DNA of 64,000 nt from Trachythela sp. YZ-2020. Taxonomy: Eukaryota > Cnidaria > Anthozoa > Malacalcyonacea > Clavulariidae. The notes below the pieces were generated by a model that was not told where the DNA came from, made no database searches, and was given only the letters and a program-made list of their open reading frames with translations. Made by a program: the position numbers and the translations under genes. Each line of letters begins with the position of its first letter. Positions within the stretch are counted from its first letter, which is position 1. The stretch lies in NCBI GenBank assembly GCA_016169945.1, contig JADLSH010000155.1, positions 2,239,501-2,303,500 on the forward strand. The letters run 5' to 3'. Positions 23,001-35,000 of the stretch are shown in pieces.

Positions 23001-26000
23001 AAGAAACACCATTGATTTCAAAACGAATATGTCACATATTAAATTAAAATAGGGAATATTATTGGTACTGACAAGTATACGATAAAAATGAGCTACTCAT
23101 AATTTCAATCTTACCTCCACCCCGACCCTCCCATGATCTGGTAGAATATCCTCCAAATATTAAATTTTTTTTGTGCTTAACGACTTTAACAATTGTCAGG
23201 GTTGGTACTTTCCCGTAACACTTTGAGTGGAATGTTGTGGATTCCCACCCATCTCTTGTTGCCCTCCAACATATTGCCCATTTCCCAGTACTCGGCAACC
23301 ATTCTTCAAGTTTTCTATCGAATTCGACTGGTTCATTTACCAATATCTCTGATTCGCCACCGGTAAGTCCATCTAAATACAATAATTTAACAATTCAATA
23401 TAAGAATAAATCGTAAATAGTAATATATTCCCAGAGTGTTGGTTCCAGTATATGCTCTGGCCGAGAGGGAATTTAATTAAGCTTGGGATTGAGAGTTTCT
23501 GGCCCTGCCTTAGAGTATCGCACCTAATCAAGACGAATTTTTCCCCTAAAAATATTTATTTGCAGTCAAAATGTCATTATGGTTACGATTAATACACGAA
23601 TAAATTGTCATATAAACACTTTTCAAATGTGAAATGCGTTGAAGAAAATGCGAAATATTGCATTTTTTAAGACCCTCGAATTTTTACCCTCGCGATAGAC
23701 CATGGTCTATTCAGAAAGAAACTGTAAGGCAATTACATGGAGTAAACATACAGACATCCATGAAAATTGCTAAACAAAATTACGCTACCAGTACCCGTTA
23801 GTCGGAACTGAGCTATCATAATCTCCATATTAACTGTGTCAACAACACATTATTTAGCTAATTCTAAAAACTGCACATTGAACTTAATAGAAATCAACTG
23901 ACACACACCTGTGCAATTTTTCCCATCTCCTCTATATCCACGGGAACATTGACAGTTGTATGAACCTTGAGTATTGGTACATGTTGCATTAGTGTGACAT
24001 TTATGGTCGCCTTGAGAACATTCGTTAATATCTGAAATGATAAACAATGTCAGAACCGACAATTAAACGAAGAGGAAATTCACGTTTTACTTGAAAAAGG
24101 TATATATCCAGATCCAGAGCTTGTCTTCCAGATTCTACTCACTCTCGCCGTATATGACTGATAGCCGACTCGGCGCTATCGCGTCTCGTCGGCTATCAGC
24201 TCATATACGACTCGCGTTCGTAGAATAACTGTTAAATATACCGTTAAGTAAAATGGTACGAACTAATACAAACAATAGAATGTACACATAAACACGTCCA
24301 TTATACTTTTCGCACTTAGAGGTAGAGGTTATATTGTAGTTGTGACATTTTATCTTCAGAGGACAACCTTAATTGAACCAGCTGTATATTCCCAAAGCAG
24401 GATATCCAATGCACATATACGACGAGTTTAAAAATGAAATTTTTAAGTACGAGAAGTGAAACTTCCAGAAACCATATGAGACTTTACCCGTTGTCATTTA
24501 AAAGCTTGGTATAATACCTGTGCATATGTTTCCATTTCCTGAGTATCCAGTACGGCATTTACATTGGTACGAGCTTGGAGTATTGGTGCAGTTTGCGTTT
24601 ACATCGCATGTGTTGGTCGATTTATCAGAACATTCGTCAATGTCTGTGAAAATAGTAATGAAATGGGAGTCAAAAGATATTTAGTCATGCAATGATATCT
24701 TCAAAGAACGATATAAGTTGGACAATTTAAACATAATCTATACCTATGCAAGTGTTTCCGTCTCCCGAGTAACCACCCTGACACTGGCAGTCATAGGAAC
24801 CATCAGTGTTAGTACAGTTTGCATTTCCATCACATGAATGTGACCCTTCGGAACATTCGTCAAAGTCTGAAACATTAGAAATATCAGTAAGTACCGAATA
24901 CAATAGAAATACCGAATTAATTTGCATCTAATACACGACAAGGTTTGTTATTTAAAAACTTTGTGTGAATACCTCTGCAAGTGTGCCCATTGCCTGAATA
25001 ACCCTTGAGACAGTTACATTGGTACGAACCATTAGCATTTGTACAATTAGCATTTGAGTCGCATGTGTGTGTGGATTGGTCTGAACATTCGTCAATATCT
25101 GAAATAACAAAAATATGAGTGAGTTAATTTCTGCAGTAATTTTAGAAATTATGACACAAGTTTTTTAAAAGACTCGTTAATACATATGGGATCATAGAAG
25201 TTAAATGTTTAACTTTGTAAAAGACATTTTAACTGTTGTTTATCAGTTAAATAAAAATAGTTAGACAGTTTGGAATGTGTTTTTCAAAAATATTTTTAAC
25301 GATCATTTTAACCTCTATGATACAGTAAATAACAAATTTAAAAGAAAATTAGGCGAAAGTTTCAGAAAACATATTATTGAAATATATTAAGTTTTGATAT
25401 TTTCTGTAAATACCTGTACAAGTTTTTCCATTTCCTGAGTATCCAACACGGCATTTACATTGGTATGAACCCGGAGTGTTGGTGCAGTTTGCATTTGCAT
25501 CGCATGTATTTGTCGATTTATCCGAACATTCGTCATTGTCTGGTAAAATAATAAAGAATGATATGTTTTACAGACAAAATTTTGAAAGGAAATAAATCAA
25601 TGTTATACGCAATACATCGATGTCATAGGCAAATAAATTGATGCTATGTGAAAATAAATCGATGTTATATCATAAATTGACGTTATCACACAGAAATATA
25701 AAAACACACGAATTAAACTAAAAGGCAACAAATATATAAAAAATATTTAAATAGCGTAAACGGAAGTGAATACACGCACATAAATTGCAAACGGAAGTTA
25801 GCTACGGAAGTACAAGATTGCGTCAAATTCACTCCAGATTACACACAACGAAACACAAGGCTGGGACCGTAAACGGAATTCACGCAGGCTCTATTTACGG
25901 TACTCTTGTTCCTAGTGCCCTGTAACCTGGGTGTGACTACCTACACAACATATAAAATAATGGTATAATGGTAATATGTGGTATTATTGAGATTTGCGAA

Positions 26001-29000
26001 CGTTTTGGAGAGGAATTCGTTGTGTCCACACAATTTTTTTACATTTTCCAGTTATTGTTAACAAATACTTTCGGAGCAATTATAGAATACCCGGTTATAG
26101 ATCCGACATTTCACTTGACTTATTTATTTACTTTCTGGTTGTGAAAATTAACATACAGGAATGGCTTCCCTAACATACAGCTAAAACCTAACCACAAAAA
26201 TCAGTCCCTCATCACATACATCATTAAATAGTGGGAAAAGTTGCACTAGCAGGGAATCGAACCTGGCATTTACGTTTGCGTGTCAATGTTTACTGCTTTA
26301 CCGGTTTGAAAACAAATCGCAATTTTAAAGTACACAAAGAAATACAGGAATAAAACGGGGCTCTGTTTAAACTTAAAGTTTAAATACGATGCAATTCCAA
26401 GAATTGATTGGGCAGTTGACTGTTGTGCAAAACTACCTGAAAAATACAATAAGAACTTCACGTTTCGAGCGAAGGCCCTTCCGTATGGAAGTTATATGGC
26501 CCTTTGAAGGCCGTTCTTCTCCAAGAATATGCTATAATATATATATCGTACTTAACAAGTGGTTTGGAAGAACAAATTGAATGTCATATTTTTAGGAAAT
26601 TGTCTATTGTTACCTGTAAGGTTTCAAAATTTGCACCTGCTTTATTCATGTGCTTTTATATTTGTGTGTGGTGACATCATGTTATGATATAACATCGATT
26701 TATTTCCACACAGCATCAATTTACGCTATAACATCGATTTATTTGCACATAACATCAACTTATTTGCACATGACATCCATGTATTGCGTATAACATCGAT
26801 TTATTCGTTTTTAATATTTTGTCCGTAACAAACTTCATAGAAATAGGTATCGTAGATATTTAGTTATACAATGATTTCTTCACAAAGCAATATAGATTGG
26901 GTTATTTAGAGATAATTTATACCTGTACAAGTGTTTCCGTCTCCTAAATACCCGCGTTGACATTGGCAGTCATAGGAACTATCAGTATTAGTACAGTTTG
27001 CATTTACATCACATGTGTGCGACCCCTCAGAGCATTCATCAATGTCTGAAACACAATTGACATACAGTAATTCATTCTCAGAATGACAGAGTGAGATACA
27101 AAACAGTAAGCGTGCTGTGCTTCACAAAATGTCAAAGATACTTCTCTCAAAAAAATGATATAAATCGAGAAACTGACAGTAGCTAGCGAAACAAAGATTT
27201 TGTGAAATTTCCTCAAGAAAAATGGAGCTTAAACATTGGACAAACTAGAAATCATTATTGTAGAGACATTGCTTTCTAACCATGTCCCTTAGGTCGACAA
27301 TCAAGATTAATGATTTCCCCAGCAAAAGTTGCATTAAATATGTTTCTAAATTTGTTGGAAACATCTTTTCTCCTGAGAAGCAAATTTTGTTTCCATGAGC
27401 ATCAACATTTCCATGGGTGGATAAGGAGGAAATATTGAGAGAAATATCGGAGTTTCTGCACGATTGTATCCTAATTTTCCCAGTGCTTATTCTATCTATT
27501 TGAATTTTTTCTTTTTGTCTCCTGGCCAAAATAAATCTGCTAGCACACGCAGGCCGTAAAGATGGTAATGAAACAACGAATCAAACAAATTCTCCTAAAA
27601 ATGCGACTTCTTCTTAAAACACTGATTTGTCTGAGAAGTTGTATAATGCACTCGAAAGCCGTTTATCGTGCTCTTTACAAATATTCTGGTATCCCTTCAT
27701 TCTTCATCAAACTTCTTCGTGTTTTCCAGATAATAAATGGTTTCTCGCGTGTATACGTATTATATTTTACTAAATATCGTCTTATAATTAAAAATGTTCG
27801 CATAAGTTGATATTATTATAAATTTCGAACTCCAGTGCATGTTCTATTGAAAATTGTTAATAATATCGCTGCATGAAAACAAGATTGAAAAAACATGCCC
27901 AAAATGAAGGAATCATATATCTATTACATATCACAACTATAAATATAGGGAAAATCGTGACACATGCAGGTCTTGGTTGTAGTACCTGTGCAATTCTTTC
28001 CATTTCGTTTATATCCACTAAGGCACTGGCAGTTGTAAGAGCCTGGAGTGTTCGCGCAATTTGCTCTTTCGCTACATTTGTAAGTTCCTTCTGCACATTC
28101 ATCGACATCTGAAATATATTTATTTTGTATATTTTGCAATATACAAAGAAAGTAATATCATATAATTATAATCAAAACCATACCATACCATTTCGCAACA
28201 TACCATGCCATAACATTCCGCATGCCATGCCATGCCATGCCATGCCATGCCATGCCATGCCAAGCATAGAATATAACAAACGTTACTATAACCCATTATA
28301 AAACTCATTTAATTTAGCACTTCAGCATTCTCCTGAACATCTCGATTTTCTCAGTTACCACGTAGGGGGTTCGTTGGGGGTGATTATAAGATAAATTTTA
28401 TGCTGTTGATCTACTAACCTAAAAACTGACGGTTGACGTATAATATATAGTATATGGCATTGTATGGTTTGGTGTGATGTGGCATGATATGGCATGGTAT
28501 ATTATATCATTTCATGCCATACCATATCATATGAATGGTACAGTATGGCAAGGCAAGGCAAGGCAAGGCAAGGCAAGGCAAGGCAAGGCAAGGCAAGGCA
28601 AGGCAAGGCAAGGCAAGGCAAGGCAAGGCAAGGCAAGGCAAGGAGAGGCGAGGCGAGGCGAGGCGAGGCATGGCATGGCATGGCATGCCATGCCATGCCA
28701 TGCCATGCCTCGCCTCGCCTCGCCTCGCCTCGCCTCTCCTTGCCTTGCCTTGCCTTGCCTTGCCTTGCCTTGCATTGCCTTGCCTTGCCTTGCCTTGCCT
28801 TGCCTTGCCTTGCCTTGCCTTGCCTTGCCTTGCCATACTGTACCATTCATATGATATGGTATGGCATGAAATGATATAATATACCATGCCATATCATGCC
28901 ACATCACACCAAACCATACAATGCCATATACTATATATTATACGTCAACCGTCAGTTTTTAGGTTAGTAGATCAACAGCATAAAATTTATCTTATAATCA

Positions 29001-32000
29001 CCCCCAACGAACCCCCTACGTGGTAACTGAGAAAATCGAGATGTTCAGGAGAATGCTGAAGTGCTAAATTAAATGAGTTTTACAATGTTTTATAGTAACG
29101 TTTGTTATATTCTATGCTTTCATAAACTAAAACAATATTTGCTAAGCATGGGACTTACCATCCTTTGAATTAGGTATACAAACGCTTCAGGCAAATTTGT
29201 TTATTTAAAATTACGTTTTTACAAATTATCGATTGACAAATCGAAAATCGTTCTTTGGAAATCCGCGTGATCATATAAGGGCTACTTTCGGTCACGGATT
29301 CGCAGACCCTGCACATAATTTCGTATAGAATATGCTCGCAAGGTACTAAATCTGTAACTTAATTAAATAATTTTTACCAGTTTACCTGTGTACAGAGATT
29401 CCGTATTCGTAATTTTTGCTTACCTTGTGTGACCTATATTGCGGTAAAATATAATACACGTAAGAAAAAAAATGAATCGAGCAGTCACTTGCATGGGGTA
29501 AAGCTGTGAATGTTGTATATCTTTAGTATATATTTGGCATATTTGAGCGAATTTCCTTCAGTGAAAGAAGTAGCGTGCGTTTCTTTTAACCGACATCATT
29601 AAAGGTGATATGACACCACAGTTTCTATTGTCTCATCTAAAAAACCGTTAGAACTGGAAAATAGTTATAGGTTGGCAACGCGATGAATCATGTTGTTTCG
29701 ACAAAATAGGATGTTCATTAATTTATCAAACATTTCGATCTGTATGTCCGAAACTTCATAGAAGAATGAAGCCGAAAGTCCGCCATTACTAAGGGACAAA
29801 CTGTCAACATTTTTAGCGTGTAATGCATTATATTTATTGCTTGAAATCTATTTGATGCTTCATATCTCAAAATACCTTAGTAGTCTGGTATATTTAGAGT
29901 TCGAAGATGCTTTAAGAAGAATTTAATAGAGACAATTTTCGTGTATATTTGGTCCCTCGGTAATGGCTGATTTATATTTTCTAGCAATGTATAACTGGCT
30001 TCATTCTCTGCACTAATGGACAATAGGTTGCGCTTTCCAGTCTACGTTTCGGATGATCAGTGGGCGTTTCCCCACAATTCAGAAAAATTGCAAATAACTT
30101 AATGGATGAGATAATCTTGTTTTCTTGATATACATTGCCCACAAATTTACGTCACATTTTGAAAACTACCTATTCTTTTAGAGGTTAAATTCGTTGAAAA
30201 TGCGCATTCTTTATGCTATGAATGTAACGCGCATACAAATTTTCCAAATGATTTTGCTGGACGTAAACACATACATTAAATAATGCTATATGTGATATCA
30301 AGAGACCTCAATTTTTCGCCAACCTCTGAAAAAGAAGTTACTTTACACTATTGATGGTTCTTCCAAACGGGACATTAAAATTCGCTTAATGTCACATAGC
30401 AAAGGTTTTCAAAATCCCTTGATACCTCATTTTGAAACACTTCTACTCCGAAAATGAGAACTGGGTTGGATTTCAAGTATTCAAGTCCGACCAGTTAGTT
30501 CGTACTGGAGCTAATTGTGAGGATTTGAAATCTGGTCTTCTTCTACCGTTATTAGCACTGATGAAGACCACGGGCTTAAGGATAAAAAAGTTTTGCAAAA
30601 TAATATAGTATTCTGTTTATAGTCTTACCAAAACATCCTCGTAGTAAACCCATGAGCCGTTATTCATCCTTGTTCTGTTCAATTTCTCAGTGCTGTTGCT
30701 TAGTTGACAGTTGACCGTATAGATACTGCTTGGTCTCACTCTGTAGTTGTAGCCATAACAATTATCGTAATTTATACAGAGATGATGACACTCTCCCAAA
30801 CGATGGATGTTATGACTTGACATAATGTTGGATAGACGTAATGCTTGGTTTCCTGTGTAAAAAAGTTTAGTTAAAATTACAGCACTGCATGAACTTACTT
30901 ATTCGTACTTGATTGCTCTGTCAGTTCTAAACTGTTCTTCCTAGAGATCCAACAAAAGTCGTCCATTAGTTTTAAAAATTTCTAAGTGGCTATTACTTTT
31001 CCCGCAATCTGATTGGTCCAAATCGAGAGTTCGTAGCGACAAAATACCTAGGTTGCAGCTAGGCTTTTTAAAAAACAAAATCGGTTTTCCTGAGCATGAT
31101 TCAAAGTTTTAAGAATGATATATTATTGATATTATTTAGACTAATAAGCAATAACCAAGTGCACGTCCATTTTCTCCTTATTTTTCGAGTCGGAATGAAC
31201 ATGCAAAAATTATATTTCTCTCGAAAAATAATTGTGGATTGAACGAGAAACTATATATTAAAGCGGCAGCATGCACAATGTTGGAAAACTGACGTTTCAA
31301 AATACTGTTACGCGATAAGGACAAATTACTAGACTCTATTCTTTCAGTAACGCGTAGTTTACATAAAAGTCTCCGTAATATATACTAACATAGTTATAGA
31401 CATTGCTTAGTTTATCGTCGAAGCGGCAATAAAACGACCCTCCGTCCTTTTTGCGTCAATGAGTTTAGGTAGATATACTCATCACATAATTTAGATGTAT
31501 AAATGTTATGGAATGTACACAAAGACAGTGATGTGCATTGTGTGGTTGGTTCCGTGAGCGAATAATTGAGCTAGACTATTTAAGAGGTAGTGATCCAAAA
31601 TATTACTATTTGTTATAAATTTTCAGGTGACTATTGATTTTCCTGCATTCTGATTGGTCAAGATTCACTGTCTCTGAAGTGATAGTCACTGGTCAGTGAC
31701 TATAGCTTTTTGCTTTTTTTTTCAAAATGACTGCTCGTTCTACCGTAGTAACAGAAGAGGAAATTGCCCAAATTAAAGAAGATAGCATTCTGGAAAAAAA
31801 AAAACAAGCTGCAAACTATGATTTAAAAATATTTCTTTACGTGATATTCAACTTTACGTGCTTTTATTTGGAAAAAACTGCCTTCGTCGCAACGCCACAC
31901 AGAGCCGTGTCTGAGATTTAAATTATGCAAACAAACTATTTATAAATTTGAAGTGAATTTTTATAAAGTTGTGTTGATTATTATTTGTAAACACCTGGAA

Positions 32001-35000
32001 ATTTATACTAAAACAATTAGTCGCCTCAGGCTCGGTGATTACAAGCCTATATCGCCTTCGGCTCAGTGAATATAGGCTTGTAATCACCAAGCCTGAGGCG
32101 ACTAATTGTTAAATAGTATGCCAATCGCGGCATCCTCTTTTAAAATCAAAAGAAACAACAAACTTAAAATTTTGAATTTATTGATAGAGTTGTTAATGTT
32201 ATATTGTATTTACGTGTCCGACAAATTTCAAAAAAAAGAGATGCCCGCCTGCTCTCCTTGAAACCTTGTTGACGGTTGTTGGGTTAATCGGTGTTGGGTT
32301 AATCGGTGTTAGTAGTAGTTAACTAGACTATATTCGTCACACAATGTAGTGAGTATGTTGGGAATTGCGTGGACACTTTTATATTATTATTATGTTGGGA
32401 TATGGTGTTAGGATTAATTAGTTTAGAATATAAGTACATTTAATATAGCTACAGTTATTAGTGTTGACAGATAGATAAAGCTAGTAAGATGAGATAGTGA
32501 GAGTGTGGGGAGAGTGATGCGAGTCAACAAAATGAGACGTTAAATATATTTTATAAAAACCTACAAATTCGTGTGAATGTTTGCGTAGTAGCCGCGGTAC
32601 TTTACTGCATTCGCAACACAGTGGCACCTCCGAACGGGATAGTGAGAAGAACCCAGGATTTTAAACCCAATAATGGACGGAAAACTGAAGGGAAAGCTGC
32701 AGTTATTGCAACTTAATCAAAACAAAACAAAGTCGATATTAGAGAAGGGAAATGTTGAGAAAATACAACGCCATCAACAAATATTGCGCACGATTGTTAG
32801 TGCCGTGGAAGGTTTAAAGATCGAGGTAGAACAAGCGAAGCTAGAGGATGGCGCAGAGATTGAGAACGTCGATACTTGGGGCAAAGAATTGGAAGCGAAA
32901 ACCGACGAAGCCGACGCGGAAATACTCTACATACAACAGTTTTTAGACGAAGTAAATGCGAAGCAAGAGACGGCGAAAAGGGCAAATGAAGAGGCTCTAG
33001 TTGCTCAACAACGTGAGGAACAATTGAGATTCGAGAAACAGCAACTAGAGCAAAAAATTGCATTACTACCGAATGCTAAGCCTGAGGGGACCCAGCTTAT
33101 AAAGTTACCGAAGCTAAAAATTACACCGTTTGACGGAACTTTGGAGAAATGGCTATCATTCTGGAACAAATTCGAAGCCGAAGTTGACGCATCGAACATG
33201 GGAGCTGTGACGAAGTTTGCCTATCTCAAAGAGCTCGTGGATCCCAAAGTTTGCGAAGCTATCGACGGTCTGCCGTTTACAACCGAAGGCTATGAACGCG
33301 CGAAGAATATTTTGAAGACCGAGTATGGCAATGTAAGTGAAATTGTAAATGCTTATATCGATAATATAATAGGCCTGCCAGTTATTACGGGAACTAAACC
33401 TGAAAGGATTCATCAGTTTTACCATACGCTTAGTTATAACGTACAGTCCTTAGAAAGCTTGGGGAAACTTAAAGAATGTTCGGGTTTAGTTCGCAGCGTG
33501 TTGAATAAATTGAAAGGGATTAAACCTGATTTGGTTAGAGGGCAAGTGGGATGGCAATCATGGGATTTTCCCCAGTTAACTCAGGCCCTACGATCCTGGA
33601 AAGAAATCCACCCCATTGAAATGACTCGCGATGAGAAACCCCCTGGAAAACCACCGCATTTCAATCGAAGTTTTCAATCACAACAAGAAACTGTTCAAAA
33701 TAGACGGTGTGTTTATTGTGATGACGCAGGCCACAAATCTGTTATGTGTCAAGTGCTTAAATCTCCCGGGGAGCGTAGACAAAAGCTACAAGAAATGGGT
33801 TTATGTTTCAATTGTACGGGGGGTAGGCACCGAGCAGCGCAGTGTCGAAGTCGTACGGGTTGCCAATACTGTAAGAAAAAACACCATTCTTCGATATGCG
33901 AGCAAGAAGGCGTAAGGCCAGCCATGACAGGGTTAACAGCGCCAGACTAAGGAGAAAACGTATGCCACCCGGTGGTTGTCGTTGACGTAAATGGTGTCAA
34001 GTGTCGAGCGTTGCTAGACACCGGGGCGTCTGGTTCTTACGCTTCGGCATTTTTATTGGATCTGTTAAAGATCAAGCCTGCGCGAAATGTGAGACGTCGC
34101 ATACAAACAATAACCGGAACTGTGACTAAGGACATTGATTTGTACAATGTGACGGTGAGTAGCACAGAGGAATGTTGCGAAATTCCGGTTTGTGTAACAA
34201 GAGTCGAACGAGGAGAACTTTTGTCGCTCAAAAATCCAGAGTATGCTAATTTAATTAAGAAATACTGCCACCTGAAAGGCGTTAAGATGACAGATACGGA
34301 CACGAAAAGAATACTTCCTGTCCACATGATACTCGGTGCGAACGAGTATACGAAGATTAAAATGGCAGGGGATCAACGTATCGGGGCTATGGGAGAGCCA
34401 GTCGCTGAGCGCACCAAATTTAATTTGGTTGGACGATTATGTCCACGGGAATCGAAGTCAACACGGAGAACATGTTCATGACGCAGGCCATGGTTTCCGA
34501 TTACGAAGGTTTGTGCAGACTGGATATTCTTGGTTTGGAGGACAAACCTAGCGGAGATCAAAGTGTTGTGCACGCTGAATTTCTCGAGCAACTCCAGCGA
34601 AGCCCCGAGGGCTGGTATGAAACCGGACTCCCTTGGAAAGGGAACCACCCAGCCTTGCCCACGAACGAAGCGGGGAGTTTGAAGCGGTTAGAATCTCTCG
34701 TACGTCGGCTAAAGAAGACCGGAATGATGGATGATTACGACACGATTATTCAAAATCAGTTGAATGAAGGAATCGTAGAAAAAGCAGAAACGGCTGCTAA
34801 TGGAACGGAGTTTTATATACCTCACAAAGCGGTTGTGCGGGAAAACGCCGAAAGCACGAAATTACGAATCGTCTACGACGCATCAGCACGGTGTAACGAA
34901 TCGGCACCCTCTTTGAACGACTGTCTCGAAGTCGGACCACCTCTCCAGAACCAGTTATGGAAAGTCTTGGTACGAGGAAGATTTCACGCAGTCGCTGTAG

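Larger units (their letters stand above)
25573..26825. mobile_element. Inverted-repeat element with tandem-repeat arms in EGF2-EGF3 intron
   Basis: Arms at 25573-25690 and 26690-26825 are reverse complements. Each consists of tandem ATAACATCGATTTATTTGCA-type units of about 25 bp. The interior holds a tRNA-like SINE fragment (26240-26312) and the second Penelope-like tail (26400-26490), both on the minus strand. No transposase is seen. Confidence 0.65.
31618..32109 (+). mobile_element. Crypton-like/hairpin element, copy A
   Basis: Order: a terminal motif (31620-31670), a perfect 22-bp palindrome at 31682-31703, a short ORF from 31727, then a 97-bp hairpin (32013-32109). The same components occur around 63.5-63.94 kb. 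The right-hand end is not defined by a visible inverted copy of the terminal motif. It lies in the 14-kb intron of gene 1, just outside the PAN exon. Confidence 0.45.

Noticed and set aside
26240..26312. Functional tRNA gene
   Set aside because: The B box is good but the acceptor and D arms do not pair; likely SINE-derived.
28474..28907. Six overlapping long ORFs on both strands rich in Lys-Ala-Arg-Gln-Gly or Leu-Pro-Cys-Leu-Ala
   Set aside because: They are translations of the (AGGCA)n/(TGCCT)n palindrome. Strand symmetry produces the same peptides on both strands.
34400..34450. Programmed -1 frameshift between protease and RT of the BEL/Pao element
   Set aside because: AAATTTA is present but not in the correct phase for a slippery site, and the new frame has a stop right after it. 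A simple indel is likelier.
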